From: AC-32 sp963736055
Lineage (GTDB): Bacteria > Actinomycetota > Thermoleophilia > Gaiellales > Gaiellaceae
NCBI GenBank assembly: GCA_963736055.1
Contig: CAVTNM010000007.1
Location: forward strand, 1 to 21,253
Reading direction: 5' to 3'
DNA length: 21,253 nucleotides
The stretch's first letter is position 1, and each line of letters opens with the position of its first letter. A program made the translations under genes and the position numbers. Positions 6,607-13,982 of the stretch are shown here, piece by piece. A model generated the notes under the pieces. That model made no database searches. It was not told the origin of the DNA and saw nothing but the letters and a program-made list of their open reading frames with translations.

Positions 6607-7677
6607 ATGAAGAACCTCACTCGACCCAACGGATCGCGCGTCACACGGGTGGCGGCAACGGTAGTCGTCGTCGCGGCAGCGGCCGCCATCGCCGCTACCT
6701 CCGGGCTGGCGGGGCGTGGATATGCCGCCGGCAAGGCCTCGTATCCACACAACTCGCCCAGATTCGAGAGGCCGACGCTCAGGCACGGCCTCCTGACCAT
6801 CAGGGGCACCAGGGCCGGCGACACGATCGCGCTTCGTCTCAAGGCCGGCGATCCCGGCACGCTCCAGATCGACGTCGGTGACAACGGCTCGGCCGACTTC
6901 AGCGTGGCCCGCGCCCGCGTCGACCGGATCGACGTGGAAGGCCGGGCCGGCGACGACCTCCTGCGTATCGACGACAGCAACGGCGTCTTCACCGACGCCA
7001 TCCCGACGACGCTCGACGGCGGCTCGGGCAACGACCGGCTGGCCGGCGGCAAGGGAAGCGAGATCTTGCTCGGCGGCTCCGGGAACGACTCGATCGACGG
7101 CAACGGCGGGAACGACCTGGCCTTCATGGGCTCAGGCGACGACACGTTCATCTGGGATCCCGGCGACGGCAGCGACACCGTCGAGGGTCAGTCCGGCGCT
7201 GACACGATGCGCTTCAACGGTGCCGGCGCGGCCGAGAAGGTCGATCTGACCGCCAACGGCAACCGGCTCCGCTTCACCCGCGACGTGGCCAGCATCACGA
7301 TGGACACGCACGGCGTCGAGCGGGTCGACTTCAACGCCCTCGGTGGCGCTGATGTCGTCACGGTCAACGATCTGAGCGGAACCGACGTCAGCGCGGTAAA
7401 CGTCGACCTCGCGGGCGCCCTCGGTGGCGCCACGGGCGACGGAGCGGCTGACCGCGTGGTCGTAAACGGCACCAACGGCGTCGACGCGATCGACGTCAGC
7501 GGCGACGCTGGGGAAATCAAGGCCAGCGGGCTCGTCCCCACGGTCGCGATCTTCCACTCCGAGGCCGCGAACGACCGGCTCGAGATCAACACCCTCGCAG
7601 GCAACGACACCGTGAACAACGCCGGCCTGGCGGCCGGTGCGATTCAACTCTTCGTGGACGGAACGCTTGTCCCCTAG
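6607..7677 (+). CDS. Secreted protein with RTX-like calcium-binding repeats
   Basis: A 356-residue exported protein. Residues 1-41 form a signal peptide with a hydrophobic stretch VAATVVVVAAAAAIAA ending near GYAAG. The mature part starts with a beta-rich region. At about 136-200 it has glycine/Asp nonapeptide-type repeats: LDGGSGNDRLAGG, ILLGGSGNDSIDGNGGNDLA, then GSGDDTF and GQSGADTM. These match the GGxGxDxLx calcium-binding beta-roll of RTX/hemolysin-type proteins (family knowledge). The C-terminal half keeps degenerate repeats such as NALGGADVVTVNDLSGTDVS. No enzymatic domain is visible, so a structural or surface role is likely. ATG 6607 is preceded by GGAAGGAAGG. It diverges from the anti-sigma gene, which makes it a candidate target of that sigma factor. 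No RTX type I secretion genes are present. Confidence 0.85.
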   Translation: MKNLTRPNGSRVTRVAATVVVVAAAAAIAATSGLAGRGYAAGKASYPHNSPRFERPTLRHGLLTIRGTRAGDTIALRLKAGDPGTLQIDVGDNGSADFSVARARVDRIDVEGRAGDDLLRIDDSNGVFTDAIPTTLDGGSGNDRLAGGKGSEILLGGSGNDSIDGNGGNDLAFMGSGDDTFIWDPGDGSDTVEGQSGADTMRFNGAGAAEKVDLTANGNRLRFTRDVASITMDTHGVERVDFNALGGADVVTVNDLSGTDVSAVNVDLAGALGGATGDGAADRVVVNGTNGVDAIDVSGDAGEIKASGLVPTVAIFHSEAANDRLEINTLAGNDTVNNAGLAAGAIQLFVDGTLVP

Positions 7678-7701
7678 AGGAAAGTTGGCATGGATGTGCG
7701 G

Positions 7702-7720
7702 GGCCCCTTCCTTCGGGGCC
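7702..7720 (+). terminator. Hairpin downstream of the RTX-like gene
   Basis: GGCCCC (7702-7707) and GGGGCC (7715-7720) form a 6-bp stem with a 7-nt loop, 24 nt after the stop. It is GC-rich with no T-tract, so it is only a plausible terminator separating the RTX gene from the small genes at 7754. Confidence 0.4.
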
Positions 7721-7753
7721 TCGCCTCCTCGCCCTCAGAGAAAGAGGTCACCA

Positions 7754-8008
7754 ATGGAGCGCACGATCACCGCACCGACTCGAGAGTTGGCCCAACGCCT
7801 GAGCGGAACGGTCGAGGTTCTTCTCCTCTGGCACCCCGAGATCGAGCAAGTGGAGATCTCCGTCTGCGACTCGGTAACCGGCGTGGGCTTTCAGATGGAG
7901 GTCGCGCCGAGGAATGCGCTCGACGCGTTCCATCATCCGTACGCTTACGCGGCCGGATTCGAAGGCTCCGTTCGCGTAGTCCAAGGCCGGACGAGCGTCG
8001 ATGGCTAG
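7754..8008 (+). CDS. Small conserved-type hypothetical protein (84 aa)
   Basis: An 84-residue soluble protein of unknown function, starting MERTITAPTRELAQRLS. It continues with VEVLLLWHPEIEQVEISVCD and ends with ALDAFHHPYAYAAGFEG. I recall similar short actinobacterial proteins carrying a LLWHP motif and a C-terminal ALDxFHHPYAY, but no function is known to me. ATG 7754 is chosen because an AAAGAGGT Shine-Dalgarno lies about 6 nt upstream; the frame is open further upstream to 7637 but that overlaps the RTX gene. The alternating hydrophobic pattern suggests a small alpha/beta fold, with no signal peptide and no membrane helix. It overlaps the next gene by 8 bp, so the two are probably translationally coupled. 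Confidence 0.72.
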   Translation: MERTITAPTRELAQRLSGTVEVLLLWHPEIEQVEISVCDSVTGVGFQMEVAPRNALDAFHHPYAYAAGFEGSVRVVQGRTSVDG

Positions 8009-8189
8009 GGTCGAGCACCTAGAGGAAGCGGTCCGCGTGCTCGTCGCAGAGCGGCAGGCTCTGCGCCGGCGTCAGGCCGGCCACGAGGAGCTCGAGGCAA
8101 ACCGGCTCGAGCTCGTGCGACGCCAGCAGGAGCTCTCCAGCGCGCTGATCGATCGTCACCTCCGCCGCGCGGTTCGCGACGCCGCCTGA
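8001..8189 (+). CDS. Small coiled-coil hypothetical protein (62 aa)
   Basis: A 62-residue, strongly charged helical protein: MARVEHLEEAVRVLVAERQA, a Arg/Glu-rich middle, then EANRLELVRRQQELSSALID and RHLRRAV. Leucine and valine spacing suggests one continuous coiled coil. I recall short actinobacterial proteins with ExNRLExxRxQxxLSxALI of unknown function; this is memory, not a search. The ATG at 8001 overlaps the preceding small gene by 8 bp in another frame, arguing for coupled expression. Its last 34 bp overlap the 3' end of the convergent FAD oxidoreductase gene. It could act with the 84-residue protein as a pair. Small size keeps confidence moderate. Confidence 0.6.
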   Translation: MARVEHLEEAVRVLVAERQALRRRQAGHEELEANRLELVRRQQELSSALIDRHLRRAVRDAA

Positions 8190-9796
8190 CGAAACTCGCG
8201 GCGTCGAGCTCGCCGGGCGTCGGCCAGGACGGCCCGGGCCGCGTTCCTCCCGGGGCCGCCCGTCACTCCGCCCCCGGGGTGTGTGCCCGCCCCACACATG
8301 TAGAGGCCATCGATTCCGGCGACCCGGTAGCGAGCATGGCCGAGGAGGGGCCGCCAGGCGAAGACCTGGTCGAGGGCCTGCTCGCCGTGCATCGGGTGCC
8401 CGCCGCTGAGCCCGTAATCCCGCTCGAGGTCGGCAGGCGTCACGACATGGCGAGCGACGATCCGGTCCGCGATACCCGGTGCATAGGCCTCGAGCGTCCG
8501 CACGGCCCCGTCCACTACGCCATCGCGAGCTGCCTCGTCCCAGTCCGCGTCGCGGAGGTGCCGTGGCGCGTACTGGAACAGCGCGGTGACGATGTGTGTC
8601 CCATCAGGGGCGAGCGAGGGGTCGGAGAGGGTGGGGATCGTCGCCTCGAGATACGGGTGCTCGGAGACCCGGCCGTACTTCGAGTCGTCGAATGCCCGCT
8701 CGAGGTCGTCGACGCTCGGTGCGACGACGATCCGCCCCTTCAGGCGCTCGTCGTCGACGCCGCCGATCGCCGGCAGGCCCTCGAGGACGAGGGTCACCTT
8801 CGCGACCACGCCGGGCGTGCGGATGTGCTCGACCCGCCAGCCCAGAGTCGGGCCGACCTCGGCCGGGTCGACGAGGCGCAGAAGCGTCTGCTTGGGGTCG
8901 GCGTTCGACGCGACGATCGGCGCGTCGATCTCCTCGCCGCTCGCGAGGGCGACCCCTTCGACAGAGCCTCGCCCGGTTCGGATGGCCGCGACGTCGGCGT
9001 CGCGGCGAATCGTCGCGCCGTTGCTCCGCGCGGCGGCGACGAGCGCCTCGACGAGGGAGTCCGGCCCACCGCGCGCGAAGACCGTGCGGCCCGCCGCTCC
9101 TCCTCCTGGAGCCGAGTCCCACAGGAAGTTGAGCGCAGTCCCCGCCGAACGTGGGCCCATGGCCGCGTAACGAATGCCTCGCGCGCCGAGGACGCCGCGT
9201 AGCGCCTCGTCCTCGACGGCTTCGCCGACGAGGTCCGCGACGGACATCGGCAGCACCCGCAGCGCCTCGCGCAGCTGCTGCCTCCCGAGGTGCCGCAGCC
9301 CGTTCAACAGGGTGAGGCCCCCGGTCGCATCGGCAAGGGACGGAGACGCGAGGTCCGGCGGCTCGGTCGCCTGGACGCGGGCCAGCAAGGCGCCCAGCGA
9401 GCGGATCCTGCGGTCGAAGGCGAGGAACGCCTCGGCATCGCGGGGCTGGGCCCTCGTCCGGAGCTCCGTCGCCGTCCGGACCGGGTCGCGCCACAGCGTG
9501 AGGCCGGGCCCGTCGGCGGACGGGGCGAAGGCCGCCACCTCCGGCTCGATGGCGCGGAAGCCGTGCGAGCCGAGCCCGAGGTCACGCACGACGTCGTCAC
9601 GGAGACCGCCGACGCAGTCGGCCGCAACCGGCGCGCGCACACCGGGCGCAACCTCCTCGGTGGCCAGGGGGCCGCCCGCCCGGCTCCGCCGCTCGAGAAC
9701 CAGCGTCCGGAGCCCCGCCTTCGCCAGGTACGACGCCGTGACCAGGCCGTTGTGGCCGGCCCCGACCACGACCGCCTCGTATCGCTCCCGGGCCAC
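8156..9796 (-). CDS. FAD-dependent oxidoreductase, phytoene-desaturase/PYROXD2 type (second paralog)
   Basis: About 546 residues. The N-terminal FAD-binding Rossmann motif is VVVGAGHNGLVTASYLAKAG (GxGxxG at residues 12-17), followed by LVLERRSRAGG. The C-terminus has the second FAD motif GLYMCGAGTHPGGGVTGGPG. This is the amine-oxidase/phytoene-desaturase-like superfamily, PYROXD2 branch; length and motif order match. Such enzymes oxidise C-N or C-C bonds with FAD; the substrate is unknown. The GTG at 9796 (MARERYEAVVVGAG) is chosen because it begins just before the Rossmann motif and lies 2 nt after the stop of the upstream paralog; frames further upstream lie inside that gene. The two are clearly co-transcribed. 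No carotenoid synthase is nearby, so carotenoid desaturation is unlikely. Confidence 0.87.
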   Translation of the reverse strand: MARERYEAVVVGAGHNGLVTASYLAKAGLRTLVLERRSRAGGPLATEEVAPGVRAPVAADCVGGLRDDVVRDLGLGSHGFRAIEPEVAAFAPSADGPGLTLWRDPVRTATELRTRAQPRDAEAFLAFDRRIRSLGALLARVQATEPPDLASPSLADATGGLTLLNGLRHLGRQQLREALRVLPMSVADLVGEAVEDEALRGVLGARGIRYAAMGPRSAGTALNFLWDSAPGGGAAGRTVFARGGPDSLVEALVAAARSNGATIRRDADVAAIRTGRGSVEGVALASGEEIDAPIVASNADPKQTLLRLVDPAEVGPTLGWRVEHIRTPGVVAKVTLVLEGLPAIGGVDDERLKGRIVVAPSVDDLERAFDDSKYGRVSEHPYLEATIPTLSDPSLAPDGTHIVTALFQYAPRHLRDADWDEAARDGVVDGAVRTLEAYAPGIADRIVARHVVTPADLERDYGLSGGHPMHGEQALDQVFAWRPLLGHARYRVAGIDGLYMCGAGTHPGGGVTGGPGRNAARAVLADARRARRREFRQAASRTARRR

Positions 9797-9798
9797 CC

Positions 9799-11409
9799 TC
9801 AGGCGGCCTTCTTGGCGCGAAGCGCGCGCAGGACCTGCAGCGCCGCGAGGCGTCCCGACGCGCCCATGATCCCACCCCCGGGGTGCGTGGCCGAGCCACA
9901 CATCCAGAGGTTCCGCAGCGGCGTCCGGTAGCGCGCCCATCCCGGCACGGGCCGGTTGAAGAAGAGCTGCTCGAGCGAGAGCTCGCCCTGGAAGATGTTT
10001 CCCTCGGAGAGCCCGAACCGCTCCTCGATGTCCTTGGGGGTGAGCACCTGCGCGTGCAGGATCAGCTCGCGGATGTTCGGCGCCCGCTCCGCGATCGTGT
10101 CGACCACGGTCTTCCCGAACGCATCACGCCGGCCGTCGTCCCACTCGTCGCCCTCGTTCAGGTGGTAGGGCGCGTACTGGACGAAGCAGCTCATGACGTG
10201 CTTGCCCGGAGGCGCCATCGACGGATCGACCAGGGTCGGAATGACCATGTCGATGTACGGGCGCCGGCTGAAGCGCCCGGACTTCGCGTCGTCGTAGGCC
10301 TGCTCCATGTAGTCGATGCTCGGGCTGAAGCTGATCGCACCGCGCAGGTGGTCGCCGCTACCGGGCAGACACGTGAAGTCGGGAAGCCCGTCCAGGGCCA
10401 GGTTCACCTTCCCGCTGGAGCCCCGGTAGCGGTAGCGCTCGACCTCCTCGAGGAACGACCCGTCGAGGAGGCCGGACGGCAGCAGCCGGACGAACGTCTG
10501 CTGCGGGTCCAGGCTCGACAGCGTCACCCGCCCGGTGACCTCGTCGCCCGCCGACGTGACGGCGCCGGTCACCTCGTCGCCTCGGGTCAGGAAGTGCTCG
10601 ACGGCGGTCTCGGTCCGGATCTCGGCGCCGAACGACCGCGCGGCGCTCGCGATCGCCTCGCTGACCGCGCCGGTCCCTCCTCGCGGTATCCCCCAGGCGC
10701 GCAGGACGCCGTCGATCTCGCCCATGTAGTGGTGCAGCAGGACGTAGGCGGTCCCAGGAGAGCGGATCCCCTGGAACGTGCCGATGATCCCGGAGGCGCT
10801 CATCGTCGCCTTCAGCGGATCCGTCTCGAACCACTGGTCGAGGAAGTCGGCGGCGCTCATCGTCATGAGCTGGATGAACACCGCCCGCTGCTCCAGGGAG
10901 AGGCCGTTGAAGGAGCGGGCGAGACGTGCGACGGGGAGCCATTCGCGCGGATCGAGCCGGCCCGGGTCCGGCGGCGCCATGGACAGGATCGGCTTGACGA
11001 ACCTCGCCATCTCGACCATCAGGCGGCCGTACTCCTCGTACGCCTCCGCGTCGCTCGCCGACCAGCGCCGGAGCTCGCGCACGGTGCGGCCGTGGTCGTT
11101 CACACGCCACAGGTAGTCGTCGTCGAGCGGCGTGAACGTTCCGTCGAGAGGCAGGATCTCGAGGCCGTGCTCCGGCAGCGCGAGCTCCCGGACGATCTCG
11201 GGGCGGAGCAGCGAGACGACGTACGAGGCCACGCTGAACCGGAAGCCGGGGAACACCTCCTCGGTCACCGCCGCCCCGCCGAGAACGTGGCGCCGCTCCA
11301 GCACGACGACCTTGAGCCCGGCCCGCGCGAGGTACGCCGCGGCCACGAGCCCGTTGTGCCCGCCGCCGATGATCACGGCGTCGTACCTGCGCTTGTCGGA
11401 GGTCGCCAT
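9799..11409 (-). CDS. FAD-dependent oxidoreductase, phytoene-desaturase/PYROXD2 type (first paralog)
   Basis: About 536 residues. The N-terminus MATSDKRRYDAVIIGGGHNG carries GxGxxG at residues 15-20 and is followed by VVVLERRHVLGGAAVTEEVF. Near the C-terminus is NLWMCGSATHPGGGIMGASG, the second FAD contact. The motifs align with the downstream paralog, so the pair arose by duplication. Membership in the PYROXD2/phytoene-desaturase-like flavoprotein group is clear; the substrate is not. ATG 11409 is preferred over an in-frame codon at 11433, because a TAGTGT -10 box lies 8 nt upstream of 11409 and the Rossmann fold starts right after. It diverges from the DmdA-like GcvT gene across a 69-bp gap, and the two transcripts probably share control. 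A role in oxidising a methylated amine or related compound is inferred. Confidence 0.88.
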   Translation of the reverse strand: MATSDKRRYDAVIIGGGHNGLVAAAYLARAGLKVVVLERRHVLGGAAVTEEVFPGFRFSVASYVVSLLRPEIVRELALPEHGLEILPLDGTFTPLDDDYLWRVNDHGRTVRELRRWSASDAEAYEEYGRLMVEMARFVKPILSMAPPDPGRLDPREWLPVARLARSFNGLSLEQRAVFIQLMTMSAADFLDQWFETDPLKATMSASGIIGTFQGIRSPGTAYVLLHHYMGEIDGVLRAWGIPRGGTGAVSEAIASAARSFGAEIRTETAVEHFLTRGDEVTGAVTSAGDEVTGRVTLSSLDPQQTFVRLLPSGLLDGSFLEEVERYRYRGSSGKVNLALDGLPDFTCLPGSGDHLRGAISFSPSIDYMEQAYDDAKSGRFSRRPYIDMVIPTLVDPSMAPPGKHVMSCFVQYAPYHLNEGDEWDDGRRDAFGKTVVDTIAERAPNIRELILHAQVLTPKDIEERFGLSEGNIFQGELSLEQLFFNRPVPGWARYRTPLRNLWMCGSATHPGGGIMGASGRLAALQVLRALRAKKAA

Positions 11410-11417
11410 CAGCGGCG

Positions 11418-11423
11418 ACACTA
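11418..11423 (-). promoter_or_regulatory. -10 box (TAGTGT) for the oxidoreductase operon
   Basis: On the minus strand TAGTGT is followed by 8 nt and ATG (11409). No Shine-Dalgarno is present. It lies 41 bp from the divergent -10 box at 11465. Confidence 0.4.
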
Positions 11424-11464
11424 ACCGCGCCACGACCTGGTGCGCTCCCCGAAAGCCGCCCGAC

Positions 11465-11470
11465 TATGCT
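11465..11470 (+). promoter_or_regulatory. -10 box (TATGCT) for the DmdA-like/GcvT operon
   Basis: TATGCT is followed by 8 nt and ATG (11479), so the transcript is leaderless or nearly so. With the box at 11418-11423 it forms a compact divergent promoter region of 69 bp between the two start codons. Confidence 0.45.
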
Positions 11471-11478
11471 TGCCGACC

Positions 11479-12623
11479 ATGCCCGGCCCGTTCGACATGG
11501 AGACGGTTCAGCGTGGAGCGCGATTGCGGCGCAGCCCCTTCTACGAGGCGACGCAGCGGCACGGCCCGAAGGGCTTCACCGTCTACAACCACACGCTCTT
11601 CCCGATCAACTTCGACGATTTCGAGGCCGAGTACTGGCACCTGCTGAACCACGTGACGCTCTGGGACGTCGCCGTCGAGCGCAACGTGGAGGTGACGGGC
11701 CCGGACGGCTTCCGCTTCGCGCAGCTGCTCACCTGCCGCGACCTGAGCGCGTGCGCGGTCGGCCAGGGCAAGTACGTGCTGATCACGGCGCCGGACGGCG
11801 GGATCCTCAACGACCCGGTCATGCTGCGGCTGGACGAGAACACGTTCTGGTTCGCGCTCGCGGACAGCGACGTGCTGCCGTACGCGAAGGGGCTGGCGGC
11901 ATACGCGGGGATGGACGTGCAGCTCTCGGAGGCCGAGGCGTACCCGCTGCAGATCCAGGGCCCGAAGTCGAAGGACGTCGTGCGGGACCTGTTCGGCGAC
12001 GACATCCTCGACCTCCGCTACTACCACTTCCGCCGCCTCGAGCTGGACGGCATCTCGCTCATCCTCACCCGCACCGGCTGGACGTCGGAGGTCGGATACG
12101 AGATCTACCTCCTCGACGCCTCGCGCGGAACGGACCTGTGGGACCGGATCATGGAGGCGGGCGAGCCGTACGAGATCCGGCCGACGGGGCCGGTGGACAT
12201 CCGCCGGATCGAGGGAGGCATCTTCAACTGGGGTGCCGACATGACCTACGAGAACAACCCTTTCGAGCTGGGCCTCGACCGGCTCGTCGACCTGGACACC
12301 GAGGCGGATTTCATCGCCCGCGACGCGCTGACGAGGATCCGCGACGAGGGCGTGAAGCGGAAGATCGTCGGCGTCGAGATCGACGGCGACCGGCTGGAGA
12401 TGAACGCGACGACTGGCCGGTCTCGGCCGACGGCGCGAGCGGACGGGTGACCTCCGCCGTCTATTCGCCCCGCCTCGAGAAGAACATCGGGTACGCGTGG
12501 CTCCCGGTCGAGCACACCGAGCTCGGGACGCACGTCGCGGTGGAGACACCCGAGGGCACGAGGGACGCGACGATCGCGCCGCTGCCCTTCTTCGACCCCG
12601 AGAAGCAGATCCCGAAGTCCTAG
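11479..12623 (+). pseudogene. GcvT-fold aminomethyltransferase, DmdA-like, with one frameshift
   Basis: A tetrahydrofolate-dependent methyl/aminomethyl transferase of GcvT fold, interrupted by a 1-nt loss near 12403-12413. The first frame encodes MPGPFDMETV through GDRLEMNAT and then hits TGA at 12448. The frame one base back continues WPVSADGASGRVTSAVYSPR, then EKNIGYAWLPVEH and PFFDPEKQIPKS, the usual C-terminal barrel. Adding one base gives 381 residues, normal for the family. Stretches TVYNHTLFPINF, LTCRDLS, LNDPVMLRLDEN, ADSDV, AKGLA and IQGPKSKDVV strongly recall DMSP demethylase DmdA (from memory). The canonical T-protein DD is ND here, as I recall in DmdA. ATG 11479 follows TATGCT by 8 nt. 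Adding a G so that ACGACTGG reads ACGGACTGG repairs the frame, so a sequencing error is quite possible and the gene may be functional. Confidence 0.82.
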
Positions 12624-12630
12624 ATCCGCC

Positions 12631-13851
12631 GTGTCCGTCGGAACCGCGTTCTATCCCCGGACCGCCCCGCTCAACACCAAGCTGCAGTGGCGGGAATGGT
12701 CGGGCTACTTCGCCGCGAGCGCGTACTCCGACTCCCACGAGATCGAGTACAACGCCATCCGGGAGGCGGCGGCGCTCATCGACGTCTCTCCGCTCTACAA
12801 GTACCTGGTCTCCGGGACTGACGCCACGCGGCTCGTCGACCGCGTGATCACGCGGGACGCGGGCAAGCTCGCCGTCGGCCGCGTCTACTACACGTCCTGG
12901 TGCAACGAGGACGGCCGCGTGGTCGACGACGGGACGGTCGCCCGGCTGGAGGAGCAGGCCTACCGCTGGACGGCCGCCGACTCGTCGCTGCGCTGGCTCC
13001 GGATGAACGCTCGCGGCCTGGACGTCGAGATCGAGGACGTGAGCGAGCGCATCTCCGCGCTGGCCGTGCAGGGGCCGCTGAGCCGCGACGTGCTCGAGGC
13101 GGCCACCGAGACGTCCTGGGGCGACCTCAAGTACTTCGGCCGGCGGGCCGCGCAGGTCGGCAGCATCCCCGTCGACGTCTCCCGGACGGGCTATACGGGC
13201 GACCTCGGCTACGAGGTGTGGGTCGAGAGCGCTCAGGCGGTCGAGCTCTGGGACGCCCTCGTGCGGGCCGGGAGCGCCTACGGCATCCGGCCGGCCGGGA
13301 TGCTCGCCCTCGACATCGCGCGGATCGAGGCAGGGCTGATCCTCATCGAGGCGGACTTCGACTCCGTGCGGCGCGCGCTGATCCCCGAGCAGTCGTTCTC
13401 GCCCTTCGAGCTGGGCGTCCTGGGCCGCTTCGTCGACTTCGAGAAGCCGGTGGAGTTCGTCGGCCGTCGCGCGCTCGAGCGGGAACAGGCTCGCGGCGGG
13501 CCTCCGCGGAGGCTCGTCGGGCTGGAGCTCGACTGGGAGCCGCTCGAGGAGCTGTACCGCGCGAAGGGGCTGACGCCGACGCTGGAGCCGGCCGCCTCGC
13601 GCGTCTCCGTTCCTGTGTACGCGCGGGGCCGCCAGATCGGCAAGGCGACCAGCACGACGTGGAGCCCGACACTGAAGAAGGTGGTTGCGCTGGCGTCGGT
13701 CGCCGCCGCCCAGAGCAAGCTCGGCACGAGGATCGACGTCGAGTGGACGGTGGAGGCGCGGCGCAGCCGGACGGCAGGGACGGTGGTGGAGCTGCCGTTC
13801 TTCAACCCGATGCGCAAGACCTCGACGGTCGCTCGTTCACCGGCCCCTTAG
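12631..13851 (+). CDS. GcvT-fold aminomethyltransferase (tetrahydrofolate-dependent)
   Basis: A 406-residue GcvT-family protein. The N-terminal folate-binding part includes EIEYNAIREAAALIDVSPLY and WCNEDGRVVDDG; the D99-D100 pair matches the catalytic Asp region of glycine-cleavage T-protein (family knowledge). Then come ALAVQGPLSRDVLEA and RTGYTGDLGYEVWVES, and a C-terminal beta-barrel ending VELPFFNPMRK. It should move a methyl or methylene unit from a small molecule to tetrahydrofolate in the cytoplasm. No glycine-cleavage H or P gene is adjacent, so a catabolic demethylase or aminomethyltransferase is more likely than true GcvT. The GTG at 12631 lies 7 nt after the stop of the DmdA-like gene; the two form an operon. 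It is more distant from DmdA than its neighbour and lacks the YGxD-type segment typical of T-protein. Confidence 0.86.
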   Translation: MSVGTAFYPRTAPLNTKLQWREWSGYFAASAYSDSHEIEYNAIREAAALIDVSPLYKYLVSGTDATRLVDRVITRDAGKLAVGRVYYTSWCNEDGRVVDDGTVARLEEQAYRWTAADSSLRWLRMNARGLDVEIEDVSERISALAVQGPLSRDVLEAATETSWGDLKYFGRRAAQVGSIPVDVSRTGYTGDLGYEVWVESAQAVELWDALVRAGSAYGIRPAGMLALDIARIEAGLILIEADFDSVRRALIPEQSFSPFELGVLGRFVDFEKPVEFVGRRALEREQARGGPPRRLVGLELDWEPLEELYRAKGLTPTLEPAASRVSVPVYARGRQIGKATSTTWSPTLKKVVALASVAAAQSKLGTRIDVEWTVEARRSRTAGTVVELPFFNPMRKTSTVARSPAP

Positions 13852-13912
13852 CGAAACGGCCGCATTCGCAAACCTCCTGCAGCTGCGCGGGCGGCTCCGC
13901 CTCGAACAAACG

Positions 13913-13936
13913 GAAACCCCGCAATTGCGGGGTTTC
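13913..13936. terminator. 24-bp perfect palindrome, probable bidirectional terminator
   Basis: Arms GAAACCCCGC (13913-13922) and GCGGGGTTTC (13927-13936) flank AATT. A-rich upstream and T-rich downstream ends give a short U-run in RNA from both strands. It lies 61 bp after the GcvT stop and before the convergent broken ABM-like gene, as expected for a shared terminator. The rest of 13852-13982 shows only a weak hairpin, CTCGGC/GCCGAG at 13955-13972. Confidence 0.65.
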
Positions 13937-13982
13937 GACAATCGTTGAGGCGGCCTCGGCAGCGTCGCCGAGCCCCGGCGTC

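Noticed and set aside
9797..9940. Upstream extension of the second oxidoreductase to 9940
   Set aside because: It would lie inside the coding sequence of the first paralog. The GTG at 9796 begins just before the Rossmann motif.
8156..11409. Carotenoid biosynthesis cluster
   Set aside because: The flavoproteins resemble phytoene desaturases, but no phytoene synthase or cyclase is nearby and the partners are GcvT-fold proteins.
9883..11424. 513-residue plus-strand open frame opposite the first oxidoreductase
   Set aside because: It is antisense to a well-supported flavoprotein gene, its composition is shadow-like, and no domain is visible.
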